From: an uncultured Gammaproteobacteria bacterium
GTDB taxonomy: Bacteria; Pseudomonadota; Gammaproteobacteria; HK1
Direction: 5' to 3'
Assembly (NCBI GenBank): GCA_947258715.1
Contig: CAMYJH010000001.1
Location: forward strand, 101,959-165,958
DNA: 64,000 nt
Both the position numbers and the translations under genes were made by a program. Positions 11,083 through 23,628 of the stretch are shown here, piece by piece; the stretch's first letter is position 1, and the number at the start of each line of letters is the position of its first letter. Below the pieces are notes generated by a model that saw only the letters and a list, made by a program, of their open reading frames with translations, was not told the origin of the DNA and ran no database searches.

Positions 11083-11733
11083 TCACCCGCGAGCGGCCGC
11101 CTGAACCGCGGCCGCGGAAGCCGCAGCCGCAAGTCGGTCGATGACGGCCCCGATAGCGGAGTGCTTCATCTTCATCGATCCTTTGTTGACCACCAGCCGC
11201 GAACTGATGTCGGCGATGTGGTCCAGGACCACCAGCCCGTTGGCCCTGAGCGTGTTGCCGGTATCCACCAGGTCCACTATCCAGTCAGTCAGACCCACCT
11301 GCGGGGCAAGCTCCATGGATCCACTCAGGGGAATTATTTCCACCTGAGTACCGCGCTTCGCAAAAAAACGCCGTGTGGTTTCCGCATACTTGGTCCCTAC
11401 CCGGGGCCGTTTGCCATGGCTGCTTCGATCCTGCCGCCCGGCGACCACCATTCGGCAGCGGGCGATGCCAAGATCGAGGGGCTCGTAAAGGTTGAGGCTA
11501 CCCTGCTCCAGCAATACGTCCTTGCCGGCGATTCCCAGATCCGCAGCCCCGTGCTCCACATAAATGGGCACGTCCTGGGCGCGAATCACAAGCAGGCGGA
11601 ACTCGCGGTCGTCGACCGGTATCACCAGCTTACGACTGGACCGAGGGTCCTCTTCCGGTTCAATCCCGGCGCGCGACAGCAGCGGCAGCGCCTCCTCGAG
11701 GATCCGCCCCTTGGATATGGCCAGGGTGATCAT
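11083..11733 (-). CDS. hisG: ATP phosphoribosyltransferase, short form
   Basis: First, feedback-regulated step of histidine synthesis: PRPP plus ATP to phosphoribosyl-ATP. At 216 residues it is the short form, which lacks the C-terminal regulatory domain and normally needs the HisRS-like partner HisZ. No hisZ is visible in the window. Motifs include [13 protein letters not shown] at the N-terminus, [13 protein letters not shown] and the PRPP-binding region [14 protein letters not shown]. The ATG at 11733 fits the family; a TTG three codons upstream is possible. Confidence 0.93.
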   Translation of the reverse strand: MITLAISKGRILEEALPLLSRAGIEPEEDPRSSRKLVIPVDDREFRLLVIRAQDVPIYVEHGAADLGIAGKDVLLEQGSLNLYEPLDLGIARCRMVVAGRQDRSSHGKRPRVGTKYAETTRRFFAKRGTQVEIIPLSGSMELAPQVGLTDWIVDLVDTGNTLRANGLVVLDHIADISSRLVVNKGSMKMKHSAIGAVIDRLAAAASAAAVQAAARG

Positions 11734-11746
11734 CTGTACCAAGCCT

Positions 11747-13275
<1,529 letters not shown>

Positions 13276-13419
13276 TTATGCGATTCTCGAGTGTCGCAAC
13301 ATGGCGCGACGTCACCCTGGGCCGAAAAGCGGAGCATTGTACCGTTACAGGCGAGGGCGGTGAAATTAGGCGCAAAGGCGGGAAACGATGCCGGACCGGA
13401 GTTTATCGGCTGCCAGACC

Positions 13420-13746
13420 TCAATTGCCGGCCAGCAGGATGCTGTCCAGCTTGCTCATACGGGCGATTGCCAGCATCTGATTCGGCATGTTGACCACCTG
13501 AAGCCTCGCCTGCATGCGTTTTGCCTGCCGCAGCCACTCCACCATCAAAGCCAGCCCGGCGCTGTCGGCCCGGGTCACTGCGTTGAGATCCAGGGTTATG
13601 TCACCGTTTCCCCGGAACAGCTCGGAGCCGCGCTCTCGCAGGCCCCTTACGGTTTCAAAAGTCAGATCACCCGCGATCTCCACCCGGCCCTCTTTAGCGG
13701 AGACAATCTGCGGTTCACGACGATCACGCAGTTCCCGCGCGCTCAT
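13420..13746 (-). CDS. mlaB: STAS-domain protein MlaB
   Basis: Cytoplasmic STAS protein that binds the ATPase MlaF and is needed for the inner-membrane Mla transporter. The 108-residue product has the STAS core: EGRVEIAGDLTFETV, the DLNAVTRADSAGLALMVEWL segment with the T-x-x-DSAG pattern expected for MlaB, and a C-terminal helix. It overlaps mlaC by four bases. The 144 bases between it and ibaG hold no gene. Confidence 0.9.
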   Translation of the reverse strand: MSARELRDRREPQIVSAKEGRVEIAGDLTFETVRGLRERGSELFRGNGDITLDLNAVTRADSAGLALMVEWLRQAKRMQARLQVVNMPNQMLAIARMSKLDSILLAGN

Positions 13747-14378
13747 GAGGCTAAGCGTCTGTCCTGATTGTGTTCGACCAAACGCTCGATGAGGCCGTCC
13801 AGGCCGTTGCTGCGGATTTCGGAAGCGAAAGTGGACCGATAATTGATCACCAAACTCACCCCGTCGATGGAAATATCATAGACCTTCCACCCATCGGCGC
13901 GTTGGTACATCTCGTATTGAATTGGAATGGGCGGGCTACCGCTATGGACAATCTGTGTTCGAACCGACACTTCTCCCCCTTGACGCCGCCGCGAGGGCAG
14001 ATACTCCACTTTCTGGTTCGTATATTCCCGCAGCGCGGCGGCATAGGTGTGTACCAGCAGAGTCTGAAACTGCGTTGAGAACTTGGTCCGCTGCTCTTTG
14101 GTGGCGCGGTGCCAAAATTTACCCAGCACACGCTGGGACATCCGCTCGAAATCGAAATGCGGAACGATCCATTGGTCGACGATGCCGTAGATACGGGAGG
14201 GATCCTTATTTATAACTTCGCGGTTTTCGCTCAGAACTTGAAAAACCCGCTCAGTCGTGACCCTGACCACAACTTCCGCCGAGTTATCTGTTCCGGCTGC
14301 GACGGCAAAAGAAAATATGGCTAGCACAAGCGCCACTCCAGGCCGCCGAATTTTCGAACTCGCTGTTGGCGTTGTCAT
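13743..14378 (-). CDS. mlaC: Periplasmic phospholipid-binding protein MlaC
   Basis: Soluble periplasmic carrier that shuttles phospholipid between outer and inner membrane. The 211-residue product (start at ATG 14378 with a GGAG site just upstream) has a signal peptide (RPGVALVLAIFSFAVAAG) and the Tol-Tol-Ttg2 domain with VDQWIVPHFDFERMSQRVLGKFW and the later ISIDGVSLVINYRSTF. An upstream open extension to 14462 overlaps the mlaD end and would bury the signal peptide, so I rejected it. Confidence 0.93.
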   Translation of the reverse strand: MTTPTASSKIRRPGVALVLAIFSFAVAAGTDNSAEVVVRVTTERVFQVLSENREVINKDPSRIYGIVDQWIVPHFDFERMSQRVLGKFWHRATKEQRTKFSTQFQTLLVHTYAAALREYTNQKVEYLPSRRRQGGEVSVRTQIVHSGSPPIPIQYEMYQRADGWKVYDISIDGVSLVINYRSTFASEIRSNGLDGLIERLVEHNQDRRLAS

Positions 14379-14436
14379 AGCTCCGGTTCCGGTCGCAAGG
14401 CGGACTTGCGATTCAGTGCAGGTCGTCGGCGGGGAT

Positions 14437-14907
14437 TCAGCTTCCGCCACCTTGAGCCGCACGATTGTACAGAAACTGCCCGATAATCTGCTCCAACACC
14501 ACCGCGGACTGAGTCAGCTTGATCTCATCCTTGTCGCCGAGAAATTGCAGCGAGCCGCCCGCCTCGAGACCGACATACTGTTCTCCGAGAAGCCCGGCGG
14601 TAAAAATACTGGCGGAAGTGTCGTCTGGAAGCTGATCGTATTTAGAATCGATCGTCAGGTTGACGACCGCTTCGTAGGTCTGGCTGTCAAAGCCGATCTC
14701 GGACACTCGACCGATTCGCACACCCGCCATGGTCACCGGGGAGCGCACCTTCAGTCCTCCGATGTTATCGAATCTCGCGGTCAGCTCGTATCCGTCATTT
14801 ACCGACGACTCCGAGAGATTGCTCACCTTCATCGCGAGCATCAACAAGGCGGCAAGCCCCAGAGCAACGAATAAGCCCACACCGATTTCCACGCCCTTTG
14901 AAGTCAT
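14437..14907 (-). CDS. mlaD: Phospholipid transport MCE-domain protein MlaD
   Basis: Inner-membrane-anchored MCE protein that forms the hexameric ring of the MlaFEDB complex. The 156-residue product has an N-terminal helix (GVGLFVALGLAALLMLAM), one MCE domain starting YELTARFDNIGGLKVRSPVTMAGVRIGRV, and the C-terminal hydrophobic EQIIGQFLY helix expected for lipid passage. Length matches the family (about 150-180). Unusually, 161 bases separate its start from the mlaE stop. Confidence 0.94.
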   Translation of the reverse strand: MTSKGVEIGVGLFVALGLAALLMLAMKVSNLSESSVNDGYELTARFDNIGGLKVRSPVTMAGVRIGRVSEIGFDSQTYEAVVNLTIDSKYDQLPDDTSASIFTAGLLGEQYVGLEAGGSLQFLGDKDEIKLTQSAVVLEQIIGQFLYNRAAQGGGS

Positions 14908-15068
14908 GTTAATGCTTCCCAGTTGTTCCGAAACGGTGACTCGAAATTAATTCATGGCGGCCAGAGGCTGGTTAATCGCACATAATACTACCCGCATACC
15001 ACTTACGACACGCGACTTAGATTCCGGTCTATGGCCGGCCTTTTAGCCAATATGGCGCGTCGCATCCG

Positions 15069-15851
15069 CTACTGGTTAAACATCAGCGCGGTGAGCACGA
15101 AATCGAGACCGAGCACCGCCAGTGACGAGTTGACCACGGTGCGCGTCGTCGCCGCGCTGACACCCTCGGAGGTCGGCACCGCGTCGTAGCCTTCAAAAAC
15201 CGCAATCCAGGTCACCACGATACCGAAGACGAAGCTCTTGACCAGGACACCGTTAATGATGTCGTCGCGCAGCTCCACCTTGGACTGCATTTGCGACCAG
15301 AACGCTCCGTCATCGACACCCAGCAATCCGACGCCGACGAAATACCCGCCGACGACGCCGATGGCCGTAAACATCGTCGCCAGCAGCGGCATTGAGAGCA
15401 CACCGGCAAGAAATCTTGGGGCGACCACGCGTCGAAGCGGATCGACCGCCATCATTTCCATCCCGTCCAGCTGCTCGGTAGCCTTCATCAGGCCTATTTC
15501 AGCGGTGAGCGCGGAGCCGGCCCGGCCGGCAAAAAGGAGCGCCGAAATGACCGGCCCGAGCTCGCGGGTAAGCGCTTTAGCGACGGCAACGCCCAGGGAT
15601 TCCTCGGCGCCAAAGTCAACCAGCGTATTGTAGCCCTGCAGCCCAAGGACCATGCCTACGAAGACCCCGGAGACCACGATGATGAGCAGGGACAGCACGC
15701 CCACGGCCCACATCTGAGCCACCACCAGGCGGAAGCGAAAAAGCAGCCCGGGGATTCCGGCCAGCACGTAAAGAACAAATATGTGCCCGCGACCCAAGCG
15801 TTGGAACACGCCAAGACCCCAGCGACCGAGATAGCGAAGCAGCTCGATCAT
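15069..15851 (-). CDS. mlaE: Phospholipid transport permease MlaE
   Basis: Permease of the Mla ABC transporter. The 260-residue product has five to six hydrophobic segments and the family signature [28 protein letters not shown] followed by the [13 protein letters not shown] coupling region that contacts MlaF. It starts four bases inside the mlaF end. Confidence 0.95.
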   Translation of the reverse strand: MIELLRYLGRWGLGVFQRLGRGHIFVLYVLAGIPGLLFRFRLVVAQMWAVGVLSLLIIVVSGVFVGMVLGLQGYNTLVDFGAEESLGVAVAKALTRELGPVISALLFAGRAGSALTAEIGLMKATEQLDGMEMMAVDPLRRVVAPRFLAGVLSMPLLATMFTAIGVVGGYFVGVGLLGVDDGAFWSQMQSKVELRDDIINGVLVKSFVFGIVVTWIAVFEGYDAVPTSEGVSAATTRTVVNSSLAVLGLDFVLTALMFNQ

Positions 15852-16693
15852 GGTTCTTCGCTAGCAAGCAGGTCGTCAATGTAGCCGGCGCCCGGGTAAT
15901 GAAACGGAACCGGACCATCGGGCAGTCCTTGCATGAACTGACGCACCCATTTGGATTCAGCACGTCCCATCTCATCCGGCGTACCGTGGCCGACGATTTT
16001 GCCGTCAGAGATTACGTACATGTAGTCAGCGATCGAGGCCGTTTCCGCTACGTCGTGGGAAACTACGATGCTGGTGAGGCCGAGGGCGTCGTTGAGCTGC
16101 CGGATGAGCTGCACGAGAATCCCCATGGATATCGGGTCCTGACCGGAGAAGGGCTCGTCATACATGATCATCATCGGATCGAGGGCGATGGCCCGCGCCA
16201 GCGCGACCCGCCTCGCCATACCCCCGGAAAGCTCTCGAGGCATCAGTTTTCTCGCGCCGCGCAGCCCCACCGCTTCGAGCTTCATCAGCACCAGGGTGCG
16301 GATCATGGAGCCGGGAAGCCGGGTATGCTCGCGCAAGGGAAACGCGACGTTTTCGAACACGTCGAGGTCGGTCAGCAATGCGCCGCTCTGGAAAAGCATC
16401 CCCATGCGTTTCCGCATCTCGAACACTTCGTCCCTGGGCAGTCGATGAACGTCAACCCCGTCGACGCTAACACGGCCAGCGTCGGGTTTGAGCTGCGCGC
16501 CGATGAGTTTAAGCAGGGTTGTTTTTCCACTGCCGCTGGGGCCCATAATGGCGGTGACCTTGCCGCGCGGGATATCAATGTCGACGTGGTTGAAGATGAT
16601 TCGAGAGCCACGTGCGAAGGAAAGCCCCCTGACCTCCACGATCGGTCCCTCGCCGGCGGCGGCCCTGCTGTGGTTACCGTTTTGGTCCAACAT
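15848..16693 (-). CDS. mlaF: Phospholipid transport ATP-binding protein MlaF
   Basis: ATPase of the Mla transporter. The 281-residue product has Walker [11 protein letters not shown]-loop region [20 protein letters not shown] signature LSGGM, Walker B MIMYDEPF and the switch His in VVSHD. The C-terminal extension (about 30 residues past the ATPase core) fits the MlaF tail that engages the neighbouring subunit. First gene of mlaFEDCB; secF lies 120 bases upstream on the same strand. Confidence 0.95.
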   Translation of the reverse strand: MLDQNGNHSRAAAGEGPIVEVRGLSFARGSRIIFNHVDIDIPRGKVTAIMGPSGSGKTTLLKLIGAQLKPDAGRVSVDGVDVHRLPRDEVFEMRKRMGMLFQSGALLTDLDVFENVAFPLREHTRLPGSMIRTLVLMKLEAVGLRGARKLMPRELSGGMARRVALARAIALDPMMIMYDEPFSGQDPISMGILVQLIRQLNDALGLTSIVVSHDVAETASIADYMYVISDGKIVGHGTPDEMGRAESKWVRQFMQGLPDGPVPFHYPGAGYIDDLLASEEP

Positions 16694-16813
16694 CGCTCGA
16701 CTGGAAATCGAAACTCCCCCCGCAATTCCCGTGCACCTTGTTTCCGGGCACGCGCCGGGCGAATTGTTTTCGGTCCGCGTGCGCCCCTAGTTTTGACCCC
16801 TGTTCCGACTGCC

Positions 16814-17752
16814 TCAGGGTTGAGCGTCCGCTTCCGCTCCTTCTTTGGGTACAGTCATGAAGTCCGCCTTGCTCACGCCAAGGTGCAACGCCGCGTTGCT
16901 GGCGACATAAATAGACGAATAGGTGCCGATGATGACTCCGACGATCAGCGCGGTAGCAAAACCATGGATCAGCTCGCCGCCGAATGTGAACAGAGCAACG
17001 AGCACCAGAAGCGTTGTAAAAGACGTCATCAGGGTTCGCGAAAGGGTCTGGTTCAACGACACATCGATAATCTCCATCGGCTCGCCTTTTCGCATTTTTC
17101 TGAAATTCTCCCGGATGCGATCGAATACCACGATGGTGTCGTTGAGCGAGTAGCCGATCACGGCAAGCGCCGCGGCGAGAACGGTGAGGTCGAATTCGAG
17201 CCCAAGAATCGAAAAGAAGCCGATGGTGATTAGCACGTCGTGGAAAAGCGCGCCTACGGCACCGAGCGCGTACTTCCACTGGAAACGGATGGAGACGTAG
17301 ATCAGAATCCCCCCGAGCGCGATAATCATCGCCAGTCCACCTTGTTCCGTGAGCTCCTCGCCGATTTGGGGGCCTACGAATTCAACCCGGCGCATATTCA
17401 GCTCTGTTCCAGCCGCCCGGTTCAGCGTCCGCAGGACGCTTGAGCTCAGCTCCGCCTTCTCGATGTCTGCCCGGGGAGCAATGCGCACCAGCACTTCGCG
17501 ACTGGTGCCGAAATGTTGGACCACCGCGCTCTCGAATCCCGCCTGCTCCAGAGCGGCGCGTACTTCCTCCAGATCCGCCGCTTCGGCGTAACCCACTTCG
17601 ATCAGAGTTCCGCCGGTGAAATCGATGCCGAACTCGAGCCCGCGCACCGCCAGCGAGCCCAGGGACAACAGCAGAAGTACCCCGGAACAAGCGGCGGCCA
17701 GCTTGCGGTGGGCCATGAAGCGGAATTTGGTTTCTCTGCTCAGTATCTGCAT
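16814..17752 (-). CDS. secF: Protein translocase subunit SecF
   Basis: RND-like membrane subunit that with SecD uses the proton gradient to pull proteins through SecYEG. The 312-residue product has the N-terminal helix, the periplasmic P1-like segment beginning EFGIDFTGGTLIEV, and the helices with VIGYSLNDTIVVFDRIREN, the signature proton-path region. Follows secD by 36 bases. Confidence 0.96.
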   Translation of the reverse strand: MQILSRETKFRFMAHRKLAAACSGVLLLLSLGSLAVRGLEFGIDFTGGTLIEVGYAEAADLEEVRAALEQAGFESAVVQHFGTSREVLVRIAPRADIEKAELSSSVLRTLNRAAGTELNMRRVEFVGPQIGEELTEQGGLAMIIALGGILIYVSIRFQWKYALGAVGALFHDVLITIGFFSILGLEFDLTVLAAALAVIGYSLNDTIVVFDRIRENFRKMRKGEPMEIIDVSLNQTLSRTLMTSFTTLLVLVALFTFGGELIHGFATALIVGVIIGTYSSIYVASNAALHLGVSKADFMTVPKEGAEADAQP

Positions 17753-17788
17753 CTTTATTATCAGCTCGGGACTAATCCGACCGCGGGG

Positions 17789-19648
17789 TCAAATCGGCAA
17801 GGACTTCACCCGCCGACCGCCAAATATGAGGTTGATTACGGCTCGAGTGCCCATGATTGCGGTGAACATCGAGGTGATGATTCCGATGGACAGGGTGATG
17901 GCGAAACCTTTGATTGGTCCGGTTCCAAAGCCGAAGAGGACCACGGCCGCGATCAATGTGGTGATATTTGCGTCGGCGATAGTGGAGAAGGCTTTTTCGT
18001 ATCCGGCGTGGATGCTCGCCTGCGGCGAGTTGCCGTTCCTCAACTCTTCCCTGATGCGCTCGAATATGAGCACGTTGGCGTCCACGGCCATGCCCACCGT
18101 GAGCACGATGCCGGCGATGCCCGGCAGCGTGAGCGTCGCCTGTAGCATCGACAGCACGGCGACGATGAGTACCAGATTGAAGGTGAGCGCCAGATTCGCC
18201 ACCAGGCCGAAGACCTTGTAATAAAGCGCCATGAACACGAGCACCGCGATGAACCCGATAATGACGGACATCTGGCCCTGCTCGATGTTTTCTCGCCCGA
18301 GGCTCGGTCCCACCGTGCGCTCCTCGACGATCTCAACCGGCGCCGCCAGTGCACCGGCGCGCATGAGCAGCGCCAGGTTTCGCGCCTCCTCGGTGGTATC
18401 GAGTCCGGTGATTTGAAACCGCTTGCCCAGCTGGTCACGAATGGTGGCTACGTTGATGACTTCTTCCACCGTCCAGCGTTCTTTCACCTCTTTGTCATCG
18501 ACCAGCCTGGTCTCCGACTTGTTCTCGATGAACACCGTCGCCATGGGACGCCCAATCTGATCGCGGGTGCGCTTGGAAAATAGCCGCGCGCCTTTTCCGT
18601 CGAGGGTGATGAAAACCGCTGGGGAACCGGTTTGCTGGTCGAGGCCCGAGGCGGCGTCAGTAATATAGTCACCGGTGAGCATTACGTTCCGTTTCAATAG
18701 AATCGGCGCGCCGTTGCGTTCCTGGTAAAGCTTGGCCCCGGGCGGAACCCGACCCGCCAGCGCGTCCTGCACCGAGTGATCCTGATCCACCATGCGGAAC
18801 TCCAACGTCGCAGTGGCTCCGAGGATTTCCTTGGCGCGGGCGGTGTCCTGCACGCCGGGCAGCTGTACCACGATCCGCTCCTGGCCCTGCTGCTGAATAA
18901 CCGGCTCGGCAACGCCGAGCTCGTTGACCCGGTTCCTTAGGGTGGTGATATTTTGCTGCAGGGCGAATTCCCGTACTTCCCGGGCCGCCTGCTCAGTGAT
19001 TGAGAGCGATAACACCGGGGTGCCGTCAGAATCCCGTTCCTCCAGGTCCAGATCGGAGAATTCGCGGCGAATGAGACTGCTGCCCCTGTCCCGATCCGTG
19101 AGGTCGCGGAACGTAACCACCACGCCCCGCTGCGGGCGGCGGGTGATCGACTTGTATCGAACCCGCTCCTCTCTCAGCAGTGTTCGAATATCACTCGCGT
19201 ACCGCTCTTCGGCCTTACTCAGCGCGCCCAGCATGTCCACTTCCATTAAAAAGTGGACGCCGCCACGGAGATCCAAACCCAGATACATGGGCAAAGCACC
19301 CAGGGTCTCGAGCCAACCGGGCGTAGACGGCGCGAGGTTAAGGGCAACCACGAACTGGCGACCGAGCTCGTTTCTCAGCTCATCCTGGGCTTCGAGCTGT
19401 TTCTCGGGATCAGTGAAGCGAACCAACAACGAACGCTGGCTGATTTCGATCCGCTTTGGTTCTAGACCCGCCCGGGTCAGTCGCTCGCTTACCCGCGTTT
19501 GCAAACGGGCGTCGATTTCGGCGCCCCGCGGCGCCGAAATCTGCACCGCCGGGTCTTCGCCGTAGACGTTTGGGAGCGCGAAAACCACGCCGACGGCCAG
19601 CACCACCCCAATGAGCAGGTGCTTCCAGAACGGATATCTGTTGATCAT
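17789..19648 (-). CDS. secD: Protein translocase subunit SecD
   Basis: Larger SecDF subunit, 619 residues. One N-terminal membrane helix, then the D1 motif region GLDLRGGVHFLMEVD, the long periplasmic P1 domain, and the five C-terminal helices with VLTVGMAVDANVLIFERIREEL carrying the conserved proton-relay Asp. Downstream of yajC by 58 bases and upstream of secF, the canonical queA-tgt-yajC-secD-secF order. Confidence 0.97.
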   Translation of the reverse strand: MINRYPFWKHLLIGVVLAVGVVFALPNVYGEDPAVQISAPRGAEIDARLQTRVSERLTRAGLEPKRIEISQRSLLVRFTDPEKQLEAQDELRNELGRQFVVALNLAPSTPGWLETLGALPMYLGLDLRGGVHFLMEVDMLGALSKAEERYASDIRTLLREERVRYKSITRRPQRGVVVTFRDLTDRDRGSSLIRREFSDLDLEERDSDGTPVLSLSITEQAAREVREFALQQNITTLRNRVNELGVAEPVIQQQGQERIVVQLPGVQDTARAKEILGATATLEFRMVDQDHSVQDALAGRVPPGAKLYQERNGAPILLKRNVMLTGDYITDAASGLDQQTGSPAVFITLDGKGARLFSKRTRDQIGRPMATVFIENKSETRLVDDKEVKERWTVEEVINVATIRDQLGKRFQITGLDTTEEARNLALLMRAGALAAPVEIVEERTVGPSLGRENIEQGQMSVIIGFIAVLVFMALYYKVFGLVANLALTFNLVLIVAVLSMLQATLTLPGIAGIVLTVGMAVDANVLIFERIREELRNGNSPQASIHAGYEKAFSTIADANITTLIAAVVLFGFGTGPIKGFAITLSIGIITSMFTAIMGTRAVINLIFGGRRVKSLPI

Positions 19649-19706
19649 GGACTAGACGCGCGTTCCTTGACGCCTCGGGTTCTCGGTCCTTTCGCCCCGG
19701 GACCCG

Positions 19707-20045
19707 TCAATCGGACTTCATCGTGCCTTTGGGCATCAGTGAGGCAACGGCCATACGCTGAACCTGCACCTTCAACCCCTCGGCGACTTCGAGGGTAACG
19801 AAGTTATCGCCCACCTTGGTGATCTTGCCCAGCAGGCCGCCGTTGGTGACCACCTCGTCTCCCTTCGAAAGCGCCGCCACCATGCTCTTATGCTCCTTGG
19901 AGCGCTTTTGCTGTGGCCGGATGAGAAGGAACCAGAAGACCGCGAAGATAATGATTATAAAGGCAAAATCACCGATGCCCGGGCCAGCGCCGCCGCCGCC
20001 TTGCGCGTATGCATCCGATATGAAGAATCCCATCAGCAACCCCAC
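19707..20045 (-). CDS. yajC: Preprotein translocase accessory subunit YajC
   Basis: Small membrane protein associated with SecDF. The 112-residue product has a short N-terminus, one membrane helix (FAFIIIIFAVFWFLLI) followed directly by the family motif RPQQKRSKEHKSMVAALSKGDEVVTNGGL, and a beta-rich C-terminal domain. Gly-rich segment GGGGAGP precedes the helix. Confidence 0.95.
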   Translation of the reverse strand: MGLLMGFFISDAYAQGGGGAGPGIGDFAFIIIIFAVFWFLLIRPQQKRSKEHKSMVAALSKGDEVVTNGGLLGKITKVGDNFVTLEVAEGLKVQVQRMAVASLMPKGTMKSD

Positions 20046-20112
20046 TTCGATTCAGCGCGGAACAAGCGGCGGATTATAGTCACTTGCCGCCCGCCGTTGC
20101 GAGTCGGTTCGT

Positions 20113-22262
<2,150 letters not shown>

Positions 22263-22335
22263 GGCGCGCGATGGTAGCAGACAAGAAACGCGCCACGGGG
22301 CCACACAGCCGGTCCATCGCCGTACAACGGGTTGC

Positions 22336-22341
22336 TATACT
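22336..22341 (+). promoter_or_regulatory. Candidate -10 box for tRNA-Leu
   Basis: TATACT lies 14 bases before the first base of the tRNA. No good -35 box is visible 16-18 bases upstream, so the promoter may be weak or of another type. Confidence 0.4.
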
Positions 22342-22355
22342 ACGCGCCCCGCAAT

Positions 22356-22442
22356 GCCGGGATGGCGGAACTGGTAGACGCGCCAGACTCAAAATCTGGT
22401 GGGGGCAACCTCGTGAGAGTTCGAGTCTCTCTCCCGGCACCA
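22356..22442 (+). tRNA. tRNA-Leu (anticodon CAA)
   Basis: An 87-base class II tRNA with an encoded CCA end. The acceptor arms GCCGGGA and TCCCGGC pair fully. The anticodon stem CCAGA/TCTGG encloses the loop CTCAAAA, giving anticodon CAA. A long variable arm (about GGGGGCAACCTC) is typical of Leu tRNAs, and the T-arm shows the standard GTTCGAGTC. It lies between divergent queA and speE. Confidence 0.96.
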
Positions 22443-22503
22443 CGCATCAGAAACTGCCGTCCCTGTCCCAAACCCGCGGGCGGGCGTGAACAAAACTGAC
22501 CCA

Positions 22504-23421
22504 ATGAGCAGAAAATTTCTGGAGACGCTTTTCGACGGCTACGGCCAGCAGTTCGATGTTGACCAGGTGCTTTTCGAGAGCGAGACAGAACATCAGCACC
22601 TCGTTATTTTCGAGAACCGCGCTTTCGGCAGGGTGATGGCGCTAGACGGGATCGTCCAGACCACCGAGCGCGACGAGTTCATTTACCACGAGATGATGAT
22701 CCACGTCCCGCTGATGGCCCACGGCGCCACGCGGCGCGTGCTCATTATCGGTGGCGGCGACGGCGGCTCGCTGCGAGAAGCGCTCAAGTATCCGCAGATG
22801 CAGTCCATCACCCAGGTGGAGATTGATGCTTCCGTCATCGACATCTGCAAATCCTATCTGCCTGCCCACTCCTGCGGCGCCTTCGATCACCCGAAGGCAA
22901 AGGTCGTCATCGATGATGGATTTCGCTACGTCAAGGAGAGCAAGGAAAGTTTTGACGTCATTGTCTGCGATTCCACCGATCCGGTCGGTCCCGGGGAAGT
23001 ACTGTACAGCGAGGAATTTTTCGCCGCCTGCCGCCGCTGCCTGGTCGAGGGTGGAATCATGGTGGGCCACACGGGCGTCGGCTGGTTTCAAACTACCGAA
23101 GCAATCCAGGTGAATCAGCGACTGCGCAGTTCTTTTGCATCGGTCAACTTTTACTGCGCCGCCGTACCCACCTACGTGGGTGGTGCGATGATGTTCTATT
23201 TCGCCAGCGACGATTCAAGCCTGGCGAAGCAGCCGACCGAAGTCATTGCGCAACGTTTTTCCGCGGAGAAGATACCGACGCGGTTCTACAATCCCGAAGT
23301 GCACGTCGGCGCTTTCGGTGTGCCACAGTACTTTCGTAACGCGTTGGAGAAGGGCGCGGCGCCGCCCGGCCCTCAGTGGAGCGCGGAGATGCACGAGAAG
23401 CTGATGGCTAAAAACAGCTGA
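22504..23421 (+). CDS. speE: Polyamine aminopropyltransferase (spermidine synthase)
   Basis: Transfers aminopropyl from decarboxylated SAM to putrescine. About 305 residues: the N-terminal beta domain contains FENRAFGRVMALDGIVQTTERDEFIYHEMM, followed by the nucleotide loop IIGGGDGGSLREAL, the VEIDASV acidic pocket, and the catalytic DSTDPVGPGEVLYS. I start at the ATG at 22504, aligned with known SpeE; a GTG at 22486 would add six residues and neither has a clear ribosome site. No speD is adjacent, so decarboxylated SAM must come from elsewhere. Confidence 0.93.
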   Translation: MSRKFLETLFDGYGQQFDVDQVLFESETEHQHLVIFENRAFGRVMALDGIVQTTERDEFIYHEMMIHVPLMAHGATRRVLIIGGGDGGSLREALKYPQMQSITQVEIDASVIDICKSYLPAHSCGAFDHPKAKVVIDDGFRYVKESKESFDVIVCDSTDPVGPGEVLYSEEFFAACRRCLVEGGIMVGHTGVGWFQTTEAIQVNQRLRSSFASVNFYCAAVPTYVGGAMMFYFASDDSSLAKQPTEVIAQRFSAEKIPTRFYNPEVHVGAFGVPQYFRNALEKGAAPPGPQWSAEMHEKLMAKNS

Positions 23422-23429
23422 GGAACCTT

Positions 23430-23594
23430 TAGTAGGCTGGTGAAAAAACCAGTTTTTCCCCAGCCTGTGTGCGGCACATGAACGTGCCGTAATTTTCGAC
23501 GACTACAAGTCGTTGAAAATGAAGCAAGCCGGAAATCGCATTTTCAGCGCAGCGCGGTAAAAAAGCATGGATGCGCTTTTTCATCATCCTGCTA
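23430..23594 (+). mobile_element. MITE-like palindromic element, non-coding
   Basis: A 165-base non-coding block with imperfect terminal inverted repeats. The left end TAGTAGGCTGGTGAAAAA and the complement of the right end TAGCAGGATGATGAAAAA agree at 15 of 18 positions. Inside are three nested hairpins: GGCTGG...CCAGCC at 23434-23465, CGGCAC...GTGCCG near 23472-23490, and ATTTTCGACGACT against AGTCGTTGAAAAT around 23492-23520. No open frame. It sits between the convergent speE and quinone-reductase genes and may also act as a terminator. No clear target-site duplication could be defined. Confidence 0.6.
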
Positions 23595-23628
23595 GCCGAC
23601 GAACCGCATAACGCCTGTCCAATCGCGA

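Noticed and set aside
15899..17233. A 444-codon plus-strand frame running across mlaF and secF
   Set aside because: It lies opposite two conserved genes and shows no conserved sequence of its own.
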